Assembly (NCBI GenBank): GCA_947424995.1
Contig: CANDYO010000102.1
Location: 1 to 7,187, forward strand
Direction of reading: 5' to 3'
Length of the DNA stretch: 7,187 nt
Source: Rickettsiales bacterium
Lineage (GTDB): Bacteria; Pseudomonadota; Alphaproteobacteria; Rickettsiales; CANDYO01
How positions within the stretch are numbered: the first letter of the stretch is position 1; each line of letters begins with the position of its first letter. This document shows positions 1 to 6,106 of the stretch, one piece after another. The notes beneath the pieces are model-generated. The model did no database searches. It was not told the origin of the DNA and saw nothing but the letters and a program-made list of their open reading frames with translations. Both the position numbers and the translations under genes were made by a program.

Positions 1-2
1 TC

Positions 3-1289
3 TTAAAATTAAAATATCTTATATTAATAGCAGTCTCAGTGCTACTACCTGTTGGATGGCTTTTAGCTGAAACAATTAACGATAAAGCTATGCTTTATTC
101 TGTTCTAGAATTAGTTAAACGAGAATATGTAAAGGAAAGTACTGATAAGCAATTAGTTGAATCAGCTATTTCAGGGATGTTAACTGGTCTTGATCCTCAT
201 TGCGGATTTTTAGATGAGAAAGAATTTGAAGAAATGAAGACGGTCACTAAAGGTGAGTTTGGTGGTATTGGTGTAGAAATAATGCCAGAGGCGCAAGGAT
301 TAAGAGTGATTAGTCCAATAGATGATACTCCAGCTTTTAAAGCTGATGTAAAACCAGCCGATTTAATTTTTGCAATCAATGATGAGCTGATTGGTAATAT
401 GACGCCAACCGAAGCAATTAATAAGATGCGAGGTCCAAAAGGAACGAAAGTAAGAATAAGTATTATCAGAGAAGGCTTAAGTGAGCCTCTTGAAATAACT
501 TTAGTACGAGATACCATTAAATCAAATCCAGTAAAATCTCATTTATATGGAGATATCGGCTACATAAGAATTGCTACATTTTCTGATCAAACGACTGATG
601 CTGTAAGCAAAGCAATCGAAGAAATGATTAAGCAAGCTGGAAAGAAAGGGATTAAGGGATTCGTTATAGATATGCGTAATAATCCAGGCGGGCTTTTAGA
701 GCAAGCTATTAGTGTATCTGATTTATTTCTCGATGATAAGTTGATTGTCAGCACTAAAGGCAGAGAAGGTAAGCAACAAGCAGAATATAGATCTAAAGCA
801 GATAATATGATTACTAAAGTACCATTGGTAGTGCTGATTAATAATGGAACCGCCTCAGCCTCTGAGATTGTAGCAGGGGCGCTGCAAGATAATAAGCGGG
901 CTTTAATAATTGGAATTAAATCTTTTGGCAAAGGATCGGTTCAAGCCGTTATTCCTTTACCTGGATATGGCGCTATTCGTTTAACTGTAGCTCTATATTA
1001 CACTCCATCCGGTAGATCGATTCAAGCGGAAGGTATCGTACCTGACATTATTGTAGAGCCAGCAAAAATTGAGCTTTTACGCAATAAAGATAAAAAAATG
1101 CAATTGTCTGAATCTAGTTTAAGAAATCATATCGCTAACGGTAGTAAAGATAATTCAAATGCGATTGCCGTTAAAGAAGTTGATACAAATAAGGCAGAAA
1201 TGTGGACAAAATTATATGAACAAGATTATCAATTGGCCAGAGCTATTGATATTCTTGAAAGCATGCAGGTATTGCAAAAATGGCAGTAA
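3..1289 (+). CDS. ctpA: Carboxyl-terminal processing protease, S41 family (5' end missing)
   Basis: Periplasmic serine protease that trims or degrades envelope proteins from their C-termini. The reading frame stays open to the window edge with no stop. The GTG at 39 is therefore not the true start: the codons from position 3 encode LKLKYLILIAVS and continue into LLPVGWLLA, a hydrophobic signal-peptide core, so the initiator lies upstream. A PDZ domain follows at about 255-510 (begins GEFGGIGVEI), then the S41 core. The Ser-Lys-Gln catalytic set is complete: Ser at 855-857 in GTASASEI, Lys at 930-932 in SFGKGSVQ, and Gln at 942-944; the 25-residue Ser-Lys spacing is the family standard. The C-terminal tail ends in DYQLARAIDILES, typical of alphaproteobacterial members. 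The stop overlaps the next gene by 10 bp, indicating translational coupling. In related bacteria an envC-like gene often precedes ctpA, but that part is not visible here. Confidence 0.95.
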   Translation, partial: LKLKYLILIAVSVLLPVGWLLAETINDKAMLYSVLELVKREYVKESTDKQLVESAISGMLTGLDPHCGFLDEKEFEEMKTVTKGEFGGIGVEIMPEAQGLRVISPIDDTPAFKADVKPADLIFAINDELIGNMTPTEAINKMRGPKGTKVRISIIREGLSEPLEITLVRDTIKSNPVKSHLYGDIGYIRIATFSDQTTDAVSKAIEEMIKQAGKKGIKGFVIDMRNNPGGLLEQAISVSDLFLDDKLIVSTKGREGKQQAEYRSKADNMITKVPLVVLINNGTASASEIVAGALQDNKRALIIGIKSFGKGSVQAVIPLPGYGAIRLTVALYYTPSGRSIQAEGIVPDIIVEPAKIELLRNKDKKMQLSESSLRNHIANGSKDNSNAIAVKEVDTNKAEMWTKLYEQDYQLARAIDILESMQVLQKWQ

Positions 1290-2338
1290 AATTTGATTTG
1301 CCAAGATTAAAATATAATAAAGTAGGGATTTTAATTAATTGCTTGGCTCTCATATTATTGTTGGTATTGGCCTATGTTTTTTTCTTTAAGCGTCACGAGA
1401 TGCATAAAAAAGCTGAATTAAATGGCCAGAGGTTAATAGTTTCTACTGTTAAGAAAGATATAGATAGCGAACATCATAAGCTTATGAATACTCCTGAGAT
1501 CCCCGGTCGCGTTTCCGAGGATGACAGGGAAATTGAGATTCCTAATCGTGTTGCTTCTCAGCTTGTTAAGGGGGATGAGCTAAGTGTTCATTCGGCAATT
1601 AGACCTGAGATAAAACAAGAAGCAACTGTTCTTCCTGCAAAAATAATAGATGATGGTAAGCCTATTATAGCGCTTGTTATTGGTGAACTTGGTCTAAGTA
1701 AATCTAATCTAGAATTAGAGTTACCTACTGAAGTTACTTTTGGTTTTTCTTCATATATAGACATTTCGAATAACTATCCAAACAATCAATTATTACTTAA
1801 TATCCCCTTGCAATCAGCTGATTACCCTAATGATGATTCTGGCCCTCAAGCATTATTGCTTAAGAATTCAGATCAAGAAAACTTAAACAGACTTAATGCT
1901 ATTTTAGATAAAAAAATTGATTATCAAGGAGTCTATACTTCTGCGGATGAAAACTATACCAATGATGAGAAAGATGTGGAGTTTTTATTATTTAATTTAA
2001 AAGAAAGAAACATAATTTATCTATGTGGAATTCTAGATAAAAATAGTTTGATTTATCAGTTAGCTAAAAAAATAGATTTTCATATTTTGGCAAATGATGT
2101 TATCTTGGATAATATTATTTCTGCTGAAGCTATAAATGATAAATTAATAGAATTAGAAAATATTGCTCGTGAGCAAGGTAGCGCAATTGCAATCGGTAGT
2201 TCATATCCATTAACTATAGAATTATTAAAAAAATGGATTTCAAATTTAAAGGAAAAAGACATTAGAATATTGCCGATTAAAGATTTTTATCAAATTACAG
2301 AAACACGTAAGGCTCTGCTTTCTCAAGTTGAGCCATAA
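1280..2338 (+). CDS. YibQ-like divergent polysaccharide deacetylase family protein, catalytic motifs degraded
   Basis: A 352-residue membrane-anchored periplasmic protein. Residues 15-36 form one hydrophobic helix followed by KRHE, an N-in signal anchor. Residues 40-125 are a charged, low-complexity linker, and residues 128-340 align with the divergent polysaccharide deacetylase family (Polysacc_deac_2/YibQ) that follows ctpA in many alphaproteobacteria. Recognisable family blocks are the IPLQSADYPNDDSGPQALL segment (residues 175-193), DVILDN (273-278) and GSAIAIG (300-306). The usual metal and active-site motifs are altered: the IDDLG block reads VIGELG, the NHMGS block reads YTSAD, and GHPHP reads GSSYP. 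A binding or scaffolding role is therefore more likely than hydrolysis (inference). Residues 71-107 derive from a palindromic repeat, annotated separately. The start overlaps the ctpA stop. The family assignment rests on neighbourhood plus partial motifs. Confidence 0.85.
   Translation: MAVKFDLPRLKYNKVGILINCLALILLLVLAYVFFFKRHEMHKKAELNGQRLIVSTVKKDIDSEHHKLMNTPEIPGRVSEDDREIEIPNRVASQLVKGDELSVHSAIRPEIKQEATVLPAKIIDDGKPIIALVIGELGLSKSNLELELPTEVTFGFSSYIDISNNYPNNQLLLNIPLQSADYPNDDSGPQALLLKNSDQENLNRLNAILDKKIDYQGVYTSADENYTNDEKDVEFLLFNLKERNIIYLCGILDKNSLIYQLAKKIDFHILANDVILDNIISAEAINDKLIELENIAREQGSAIAIGSSYPLTIELLKKWISNLKEKDIRILPIKDFYQITETRKALLSQVEP
1490..1599 (+). repeat. Diverged in-frame copy of the palindromic repeat, with an internal partial duplication
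   Basis: This segment matches the reverse strand of the repeat at 4895-5022 in two pieces. Bases 1490-1511 match the complement of 4944-4965 at 21 of 22 positions. Bases 1535-1599 align without gaps to the complement of 4895-4959 at 45 of 65 positions, and 18 of the 20 differences are transitions; the longest exact run is GAGCTAAGTGTT. The two pieces start at equivalent points of the repeat (CTGAGAT and TTGAGAT) and lie 39 bp apart. This suggests a 13-codon internal duplication, or two nested insertions. It encodes residues 71-107 of the YibQ-like protein without disturbing the frame. Both alignments were made by eye. Confidence 0.8.
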
Positions 2339-2369
2339 TATTCAATAAATATATGTAGGTTATTTTTAA

Positions 2370-2900
2370 ATGAATGATATAGACTATGAGCTATATTTAC
2401 AAAAACTCCCTTATCGTCCTAGCGTAGGGTTGATGATCTTGAATAGTAAACTTGAGGTTTTTGTCGGTCGTCGTGTGGATTCTAAGTCAGAAGCTTGGCA
2501 AATGCCACAAGGTGGAGTAGATGATGGAGAGGCCATTAAGGATGCAGCTTTTCGTGAAATGAAAGAAGAGATAGGTACTAATAATGCGCAAATTTTAGCT
2601 GAAACTAAGCAATGGTATCAATATGACTTACCTTATTATTTAATTAGTAAGTTATGGAATGGACGCTATCGCGGTCAGCGACAAAAATGGTTTTTATTAA
2701 AATATTTAGGTAAAGATGAAGACATAAATATTAGTTATGGTGATGTAGAATTCGTCGCTTGGAGATGGGTTAAGATAGAAGAGTTAACTCAAATTATAGT
2801 GCCATTTAAGAGGAATTTATATATTTCAGTTATAGAAGAATTTCGTGATGTTATTATATCTCTAAAGGAAAAAATTGGTGGTAGCAAGGTCGACAATTAG
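2370..2900 (+). CDS. rppH: RNA pyrophosphohydrolase (Nudix hydrolase)
   Basis: A Nudix enzyme that removes pyrophosphate from the 5' triphosphate of mRNA and so opens transcripts to degradation; homologues are also called NudH, InvA or IalA dinucleoside polyphosphate hydrolases. It has 176 residues, close to E. coli RppH. The N-terminus YRPSVGLMILN and the WQMPQGG block precede a complete Nudix box at residues 48-70 (G-x5-E-x7-REMKEEIGT, with metal-binding Glu at 63, 66 and 67). RppH-specific features are GQRQKWFLL in the second half, the WRWV block, and VPFKRNLY near the C-terminus. The ATG is preceded by a weak TAGGT at 2356-2360, nine bases upstream. It sits 31 bp after the YibQ-like gene, and its end overlaps the DUF721 gene. 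Confidence 0.96.
   Translation: MNDIDYELYLQKLPYRPSVGLMILNSKLEVFVGRRVDSKSEAWQMPQGGVDDGEAIKDAAFREMKEEIGTNNAQILAETKQWYQYDLPYYLISKLWNGRYRGQRQKWFLLKYLGKDEDINISYGDVEFVAWRWVKIEELTQIIVPFKRNLYISVIEEFRDVIISLKEKIGGSKVDN
2864..2870 (+). promoter_or_regulatory. Ribosome binding site that fixes the DUF721 gene start
   Basis: AAAGGAA lies inside the last codons of rppH, eight bases before GTG 2878 and five before TTG 2875. An in-frame TAA at 2863-2865 rules out any start further upstream. Initiation must therefore use one of these two non-ATG codons, and the spacing favours the GTG. Confidence 0.6.
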
Positions 2901-3390
2901 TAATAAAAATAGTTATCAAGGCCTACATAAGCTAGATGATTTAATTTTCTTAGTGAATAAGCCACTGATTGGTAAAAAAGGAACATACTACCAGAAGCTT
3001 TTAAAAGACTGGTTATTTATTGTTGGAGCAGATTTAGCTCGCTATGTTATCCCCGTTAAAATTTCAGTTCTGCGCAAGCAAAATACTTCAGAAAATATCT
3101 TATATATAGCTACCAACAATGCAGCAGCGGCGGTTGAGTTAGTTTATCATCTTGGCGTCATTAAGGAGCAAATTAATTTTTATTTTGGTTCTGAATATAT
3201 TCATCAAATAAAATTGATTCAAGCGGTGTTTCCAGTGGAGCCTAAAAAAGAAATAGAGACTATTACTCTTTCAAGTACTCAGTGTACTAAACGGGATGAA
3301 CTAGTTAATGACTATAATCAAGACGATGAAATAAAAGTTTTATTGACAGATCTTGCCACAGCTGTTTTAAAAAATAAAATTTATCCTTGA
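2878..3390 (+). CDS. dciA: DUF721 (DciA-like) protein, probable replicative helicase loader
   Basis: DUF721 proteins include DciA, which delivers the DnaB helicase at replication initiation in bacteria without DnaC. About 170 residues. The diagnostic region covers roughly residues 10-115: GLHKLDDLIFLVNKPLIG, then KDWLFIVGADLARYVIP (the W-x2-IVG-x-LA signature), NILYIATNNAAAAVELVYH, and INFYFGSEYIHQIKLIQ. The remaining tail of about 55 residues is acidic and poorly conserved, as expected of the disordered C-terminal part in this family. The start codon is GTG 2878 (or TTG 2875), giving a 23- or 26-bp overlap with rppH and probable translational coupling. The family assignment is firm. The helicase-loading role is transferred from studied members and is less certain for this protein. 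Confidence 0.86.
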   Translation: MVARSTISNKNSYQGLHKLDDLIFLVNKPLIGKKGTYYQKLLKDWLFIVGADLARYVIPVKISVLRKQNTSENILYIATNNAAAAVELVYHLGVIKEQINFYFGSEYIHQIKLIQAVFPVEPKKEIETITLSSTQCTKRDELVNDYNQDDEIKVLLTDLATAVLKNKIYP

Positions 3391-3441
3391 TTATTTATCT
3401 ATCAGAATAGTTTTAAAATATATTTGCAATCTCCCTTGGCT

Positions 3442-3470
3442 TTGATATCATTTCAACTATAGATTTAAAT
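3442..3470 (+). promoter_or_regulatory. Possible sigma-70-type promoter for the corA-like gene
   Basis: TTGATA (3442-3447, 5 of 6 to the -35 consensus) and TTAAAT (3465-3470, 4 of 6 to the -10) are separated by 17 bp. The pair lies in the 95-bp gap after the DUF721 gene. An overlapping alternative is TTGGCT (3436) with TATAGA (3458), spacer 16. In AT-rich DNA such matches are common, so this is only a candidate. Confidence 0.3.
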
Positions 3471-3485
3471 TCTAAGGTAGTCATT

Positions 3486-4448
3486 ATGATTAATTATTAT
3501 GTGGTGCAGAATCATGCCATCCATGCGCTTTCTGAAGAAGAGCTAAAAACGGGATCAACCCAGCCTATTTGGATAAATATTATCGATCCTACGATAGAAG
3601 AAGAGCAAATAATGAAGGATAGTTTTGGTATTAATGTATCCAAGAATAATATGGCAACTCCTATTACTCTTCCAAGCTGTTATTATAAAAGTAATGGTGA
3701 AGTTTTTACAACAATGAGTATAGTAACGGATGATAATAGGATGGAAAATCTTGTTTATATTGTATCCACAGCTAGACTTGTAACAATAAGAAGTACTGCA
3801 GTTCCAGCTAATATAGCCTATTTATCATATGTTGCATTGAATAACCCTGAAATAATTACTCCAGTTAGTATTTATACTTATTTTATGGAAGCTAGACTCA
3901 TTCATATTAAAGAAAATATACAAAAAGTTAGTGATAATATTGATACAATATCAGAAGTTACCTTTTACCAAAGCCCAGCTGCTCAAAACCAAAAAAGAGA
4001 TTTTAAACAAGATATTAATTCTTTAGGGAAGAGTGGTCATCTACTATCTAGAACTAATGAAAGCTTACTCAGTATTCACCGTGCTCTAAGCGTTATTAAC
4101 GAGTCAAAAGAATTTGAGCTATCTGCCATGGAGAGAGATAAAATCAATGCGTTAATTATTGAGAGTGTAACTTTAAGTGATCAAATTTCATTTTCATCAA
4201 GTAAAATTGATTTCCTTTTGAATATTTGTTTTGGAATGATTGGTCTTAAGCAAAGTGATATTTCTAAAGTATTTTCAGTAGCGGCGCTTGTTTTTCTGCC
4301 GCCGGCTATTATCACCAGTGCATATGGTATGAATTTTGATAAAATTCCATTCTCACATTTCGATTATGGTTTCGAATTAGCTCTTGTCGTGGTTTTACTA
4401 TCTGCGTGTTTACCATATTTGGTTTGTAAGCTAAAAAATTGGATTTAG
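3486..4448 (+). CDS. corA: CorA-type divalent cation (magnesium) transporter
   Basis: Inner-membrane channel for Mg2+ or related divalent cations, pentameric in studied CorA proteins. It has 320 residues, near E. coli CorA. A cytoplasmic N-terminal domain and long helices (about 135-255) precede TM1 (about 260-281, ending LPPAIITSAY). The selectivity motif GMN follows directly (residues 281-283, YGMNF), then a short outside loop, TM2 (about 296-315) and a basic end, KLKNWI. The loop lacks the common MPEL sequence and reads KIPFS instead. The start is well supported: AAGG at 3474-3477 sits eight bases before the ATG. The gene ends convergently on tadA with a 4-bp overlap. The ion actually carried (Mg, Co, Ni or Zn) cannot be told from sequence. 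Confidence 0.92.
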   Translation: MINYYVVQNHAIHALSEEELKTGSTQPIWINIIDPTIEEEQIMKDSFGINVSKNNMATPITLPSCYYKSNGEVFTTMSIVTDDNRMENLVYIVSTARLVTIRSTAVPANIAYLSYVALNNPEIITPVSIYTYFMEARLIHIKENIQKVSDNIDTISEVTFYQSPAAQNQKRDFKQDINSLGKSGHLLSRTNESLLSIHRALSVINESKEFELSAMERDKINALIIESVTLSDQISFSSSKIDFLLNICFGMIGLKQSDISKVFSVAALVFLPPAIITSAYGMNFDKIPFSHFDYGFELALVVVLLSACLPYLVCKLKNWI

Positions 4449-4876
4449 TTACGTTTATCAGCAAAAAATTGATTCAATAAAGCTTTGCATTCTTCTTCAT
4501 TGATCCCGCCATAAACCTCTACATGATGATTTGGTGATGGAATATTAATTGTAACTGCTGGATCACAGGCGCCGAAATAAACTCGTCTGATTTTAGCGTA
4601 AGTAATTGCTTGCATGCACATCATGCAGGGTTGCAAGGTTACGTAAAGGTCTAAGCCAGTTAAGCTTTTGCTAGCTAATGTATTGCAGGCGGATTGAATA
4701 GCTAGCATTTCAGCATGAGCAGTGGGGTCTTTTCTTTTTTCGACTAAATTATAAGTGCTGGCGATAATACTATTATTTCGTGGATTTACTATAATTGCTC
4801 CCACTGGTACTTCGTTATCCTTGAAAGCTGCTTTAGCCATTGCTAATGCTGACTGCATTAATTTATTATCAAACAT
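4445..4876 (-). CDS. tadA: tRNA-specific adenosine deaminase-type cytidine/deoxycytidylate deaminase family protein
   Basis: TadA converts wobble adenosine 34 to inosine in tRNA-Arg(ACG). I chose the ATG at 4876 (143 residues). A TTG at 4894 would add six residues, but it has no ribosome binding site and abuts the repeat boundary. Zinc-site residues are all visible: His54 and the proton-shuttling Glu56 in DPTAHAEM, and Cys84 and Cys87 in PCMMC. The N-terminal AFKDNEVPVGAIIV block and the ALLNQFFADKR end also fit TadA. Two deviations: the usual TLEPC reads TLQPC, and the loop after FGACDP is shorter than in E. coli TadA. A related deaminase of other specificity is possible but less likely. It reads in the same direction as fieF upstream, separated by the repeat, so it could be co-transcribed with fieF. 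Confidence 0.88.
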   Translation of the reverse strand: MFDNKLMQSALAMAKAAFKDNEVPVGAIIVNPRNNSIIASTYNLVEKRKDPTAHAEMLAIQSACNTLASKSLTGLDLYVTLQPCMMCMQAITYAKIRRVYFGACDPAVTINIPSPNHHVEVYGGINEEECKALLNQFFADKRN

Positions 4877-4894
4877 ATACTCATACCAAATCAA

Positions 4895-5022
4895 GTTGCT
4901 GGATAAACACTTAGCTCGTCATCCCTGGCAAGCCGCGAAGCGGCGCGACCGGAGATCTCAGGAGTTTATCCTCGCAAGACCCCCGATCTCCGGTGCCTTC
5001 GGCACCTGCGTCAGGGATGACG
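4895..5022 (-). repeat. GC-rich composite palindromic repeat (Rickettsia palindromic element-like)
   Basis: A structured block between fieF and tadA. Bases 4917-5022 are about 65% GC (69 of 106 by hand count), far above the flanks. Inverted repeats: CGTCATCCCTG (4917-4927) with CAGGGATGACG (5012-5022), exact over 11 bp; ACCGGAGATC (4948-4957) with GATCTCCGGT (4985-4994), exact over 10 bp. Local hairpins are GCCGC-GAA-GCGGC (4932-4944) and GGTGCC-TTC-GGCACC (4992-5006). A second, overlapping palindrome pairs TTGC-T-GGATAAAC (4896-4908) with GTTTATCC-TC-GCAA (4964-4977). Homology to the copy inside the YibQ-like gene stops at 4895, which marks the left boundary. There is no U-tract, so it is not an ordinary intrinsic terminator. 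Confidence 0.85.
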
Positions 5023-5034
5023 CAGAAAACGCTA

Positions 5035-5967
5035 TCAGTCCGTATAGGTAACAATTTCTACTACCCCTTCAGGATCTTGGTGAATAATAATTTCTGCATT
5101 GGGGAATTTGGCAAGAAGAGATTTCTCAACTTCGATGCTTATATTGTGAGCCTGCTTTAAAAGCATATTTTCATTTAATTCTAAATGGAATTGAATGAAA
5201 GGTTTAACTCCTGCGTAGCGAGTTTTTAAATCATGAAAGCCTAATATATTTTTATGAGACTTAATTACATTAATAATTATTTGCCGCTCATCTTCTCCAA
5301 GTTCATGGTCCATTAAATTATTAAAAGCCTTCCTAAATAACTTCGTTGCATTATAGACGATATAGAGAGAGATAAGAATAGCAGTTATATTATCAAAGAT
5401 TGGTAAATTCCAATAAGCGGTGATCATTATACCAAAAATAGCGCAGCCATTAGTTAGAAAATCAACAAAATAATGTAAAGAGTCTGCTTCGATAACATTA
5501 GATTTAGCTCTTCTCATCACGTAGCGTTGAAAAGCAATTATAACAATAGTAATAGCAATAGAGAAAAGCAAAATTTCTATACCGAATGGTCCGGAAGATA
5601 CTACTTGCTCGTTAGGGGTAAAAAAGCGCTGAATAGCTTCATATATTACGAATACTCCAGAGAGAGCAAAAAATACTGCTTGAGAAAAAACAGCGATGTC
5701 TTCAACTTTGCCATGACCAAAGCGATGCTCATGATCAGGTGGTTGTAGCGCATAATGTACTGCAAGCAGATTCATTATTGATACACAAATGTCTAGTAAT
5801 GAATCTACCAAGCTAGCTAGCATGGTTACAGACTCAGTAACAAACCAACCGAATATTTTAGCGACTATGATCAAAGATACTCCAACTACAGTTATGTATG
5901 TAGATAAACGCATTAATCGTTGGTTTTCAAGAGATTTGCTATCTAGAGTAGGGTGGTGATGAATCAT
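5035..5967 (-). CDS. fieF: Cation diffusion facilitator, FieF/YiiP-type Fe/Zn efflux pump
   Basis: Inner-membrane antiporter that exports divalent metals (Fe2+, Zn2+, Cd2+ in E. coli FieF) in exchange for protons. It has 310 residues and about six membrane helices. The transport site is intact: Asp55 and Asp59 in SLVDSLLD, His165 and Asp169 in DSLHYFVD. The second zinc site (Asp78, His81, His85 in DHEHRFGHGK) and the cytoplasmic dimer-domain ligands (LGFHDL, IQFHLEL and the terminal HQDP) are also present. Sequence blocks such as YALQPPDHEHRFGHGKVE are very close to E. coli YiiP. The start is the ATG at 5965-5967, with no strong ribosome binding site. It diverges from fabI across a shared 139-bp promoter region and reads toward tadA. 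Confidence 0.95.
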   Translation of the reverse strand: MIHHHPTLDSKSLENQRLMRLSTYITVVGVSLIIVAKIFGWFVTESVTMLASLVDSLLDICVSIMNLLAVHYALQPPDHEHRFGHGKVEDIAVFSQAVFFALSGVFVIYEAIQRFFTPNEQVVSSGPFGIEILLFSIAITIVIIAFQRYVMRRAKSNVIEADSLHYFVDFLTNGCAIFGIMITAYWNLPIFDNITAILISLYIVYNATKLFRKAFNNLMDHELGEDERQIIINVIKSHKNILGFHDLKTRYAGVKPFIQFHLELNENMLLKQAHNISIEVEKSLLAKFPNAEIIIHQDPEGVVEIVTYTD

Positions 5968-6002
5968 TTGTAAATATTCTTAAATAAAGGAAGCTTTCAA
6001 CG

Positions 6003-6031
6003 ATAATGTCATTTAAGTTTCTCTTTTTCAA
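6003..6031 (-). promoter_or_regulatory. Possible fieF promoter
   Basis: On the minus strand, TTGAAA (complement of 6026-6031, 5 of 6) and CATTAT (complement of 6003-6008, 4 of 6) are 17 bp apart. This would give a leader of about 30 bases before the fieF ATG. Spacing and position are right, but the surroundings are AT-rich. Confidence 0.35.
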
Positions 6032-6039
6032 TCATTTTA

Positions 6040-6068
6040 TTGCTAAGTTATAAAAAAATTGCTATAAA
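6040..6068 (+). promoter_or_regulatory. Possible fabI promoter
   Basis: TTGCTA (6040-6045, 4 of 6) and TATAAA (6063-6068, 5 of 6) are separated by 17 bp, giving a leader of about 30 bases. It lies back to back with the fieF candidate, the two -35 boxes only eight bases apart. The fabI ribosome binding site AAGGA (6093-6097) follows, nine bases before the ATG. Confidence 0.45.
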
Positions 6069-6106
6069 TCGATGCTGTATATAACAAATATTAAGGAATA
6101 AATCAT

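Noticed and set aside
39..41. GTG at 39 as the ctpA start
   Set aside because: The frame is open further upstream and the upstream codons complete a signal peptide, so the start lies outside the window.
1604..1611. Another CCTGAGAT in frame just after the gene-internal repeat
   Set aside because: Eight bases only, with no flanking similarity; not enough to call another unit.
3280..3320. Possible third copy of the repeat in the DUF721 tail (KRDELVND resembles ARDDELSVY)
   Set aside because: The nucleotide match needs several gaps and does not extend to either side; chance similarity of charged residues is likely.
3399..3414. CTAT-CAGA-ATAG followed by TTTT as a terminator after the DUF721 gene
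   Set aside because: The stem is only four AT-rich pairs and the T run is four bases, too weak to call.
4917..5022. The repeat as a rho-independent terminator for fieF
   Set aside because: Hairpins are strong, but no U-rich tract follows on the minus strand, and the sequence has a second copy inside a gene.
4755..5051. Open frame on the plus strand across the tadA 5' end and the repeat
   Set aside because: It is antisense to tadA and continues through the GC-rich repeat, has no ribosome binding site, and matches no family I know.
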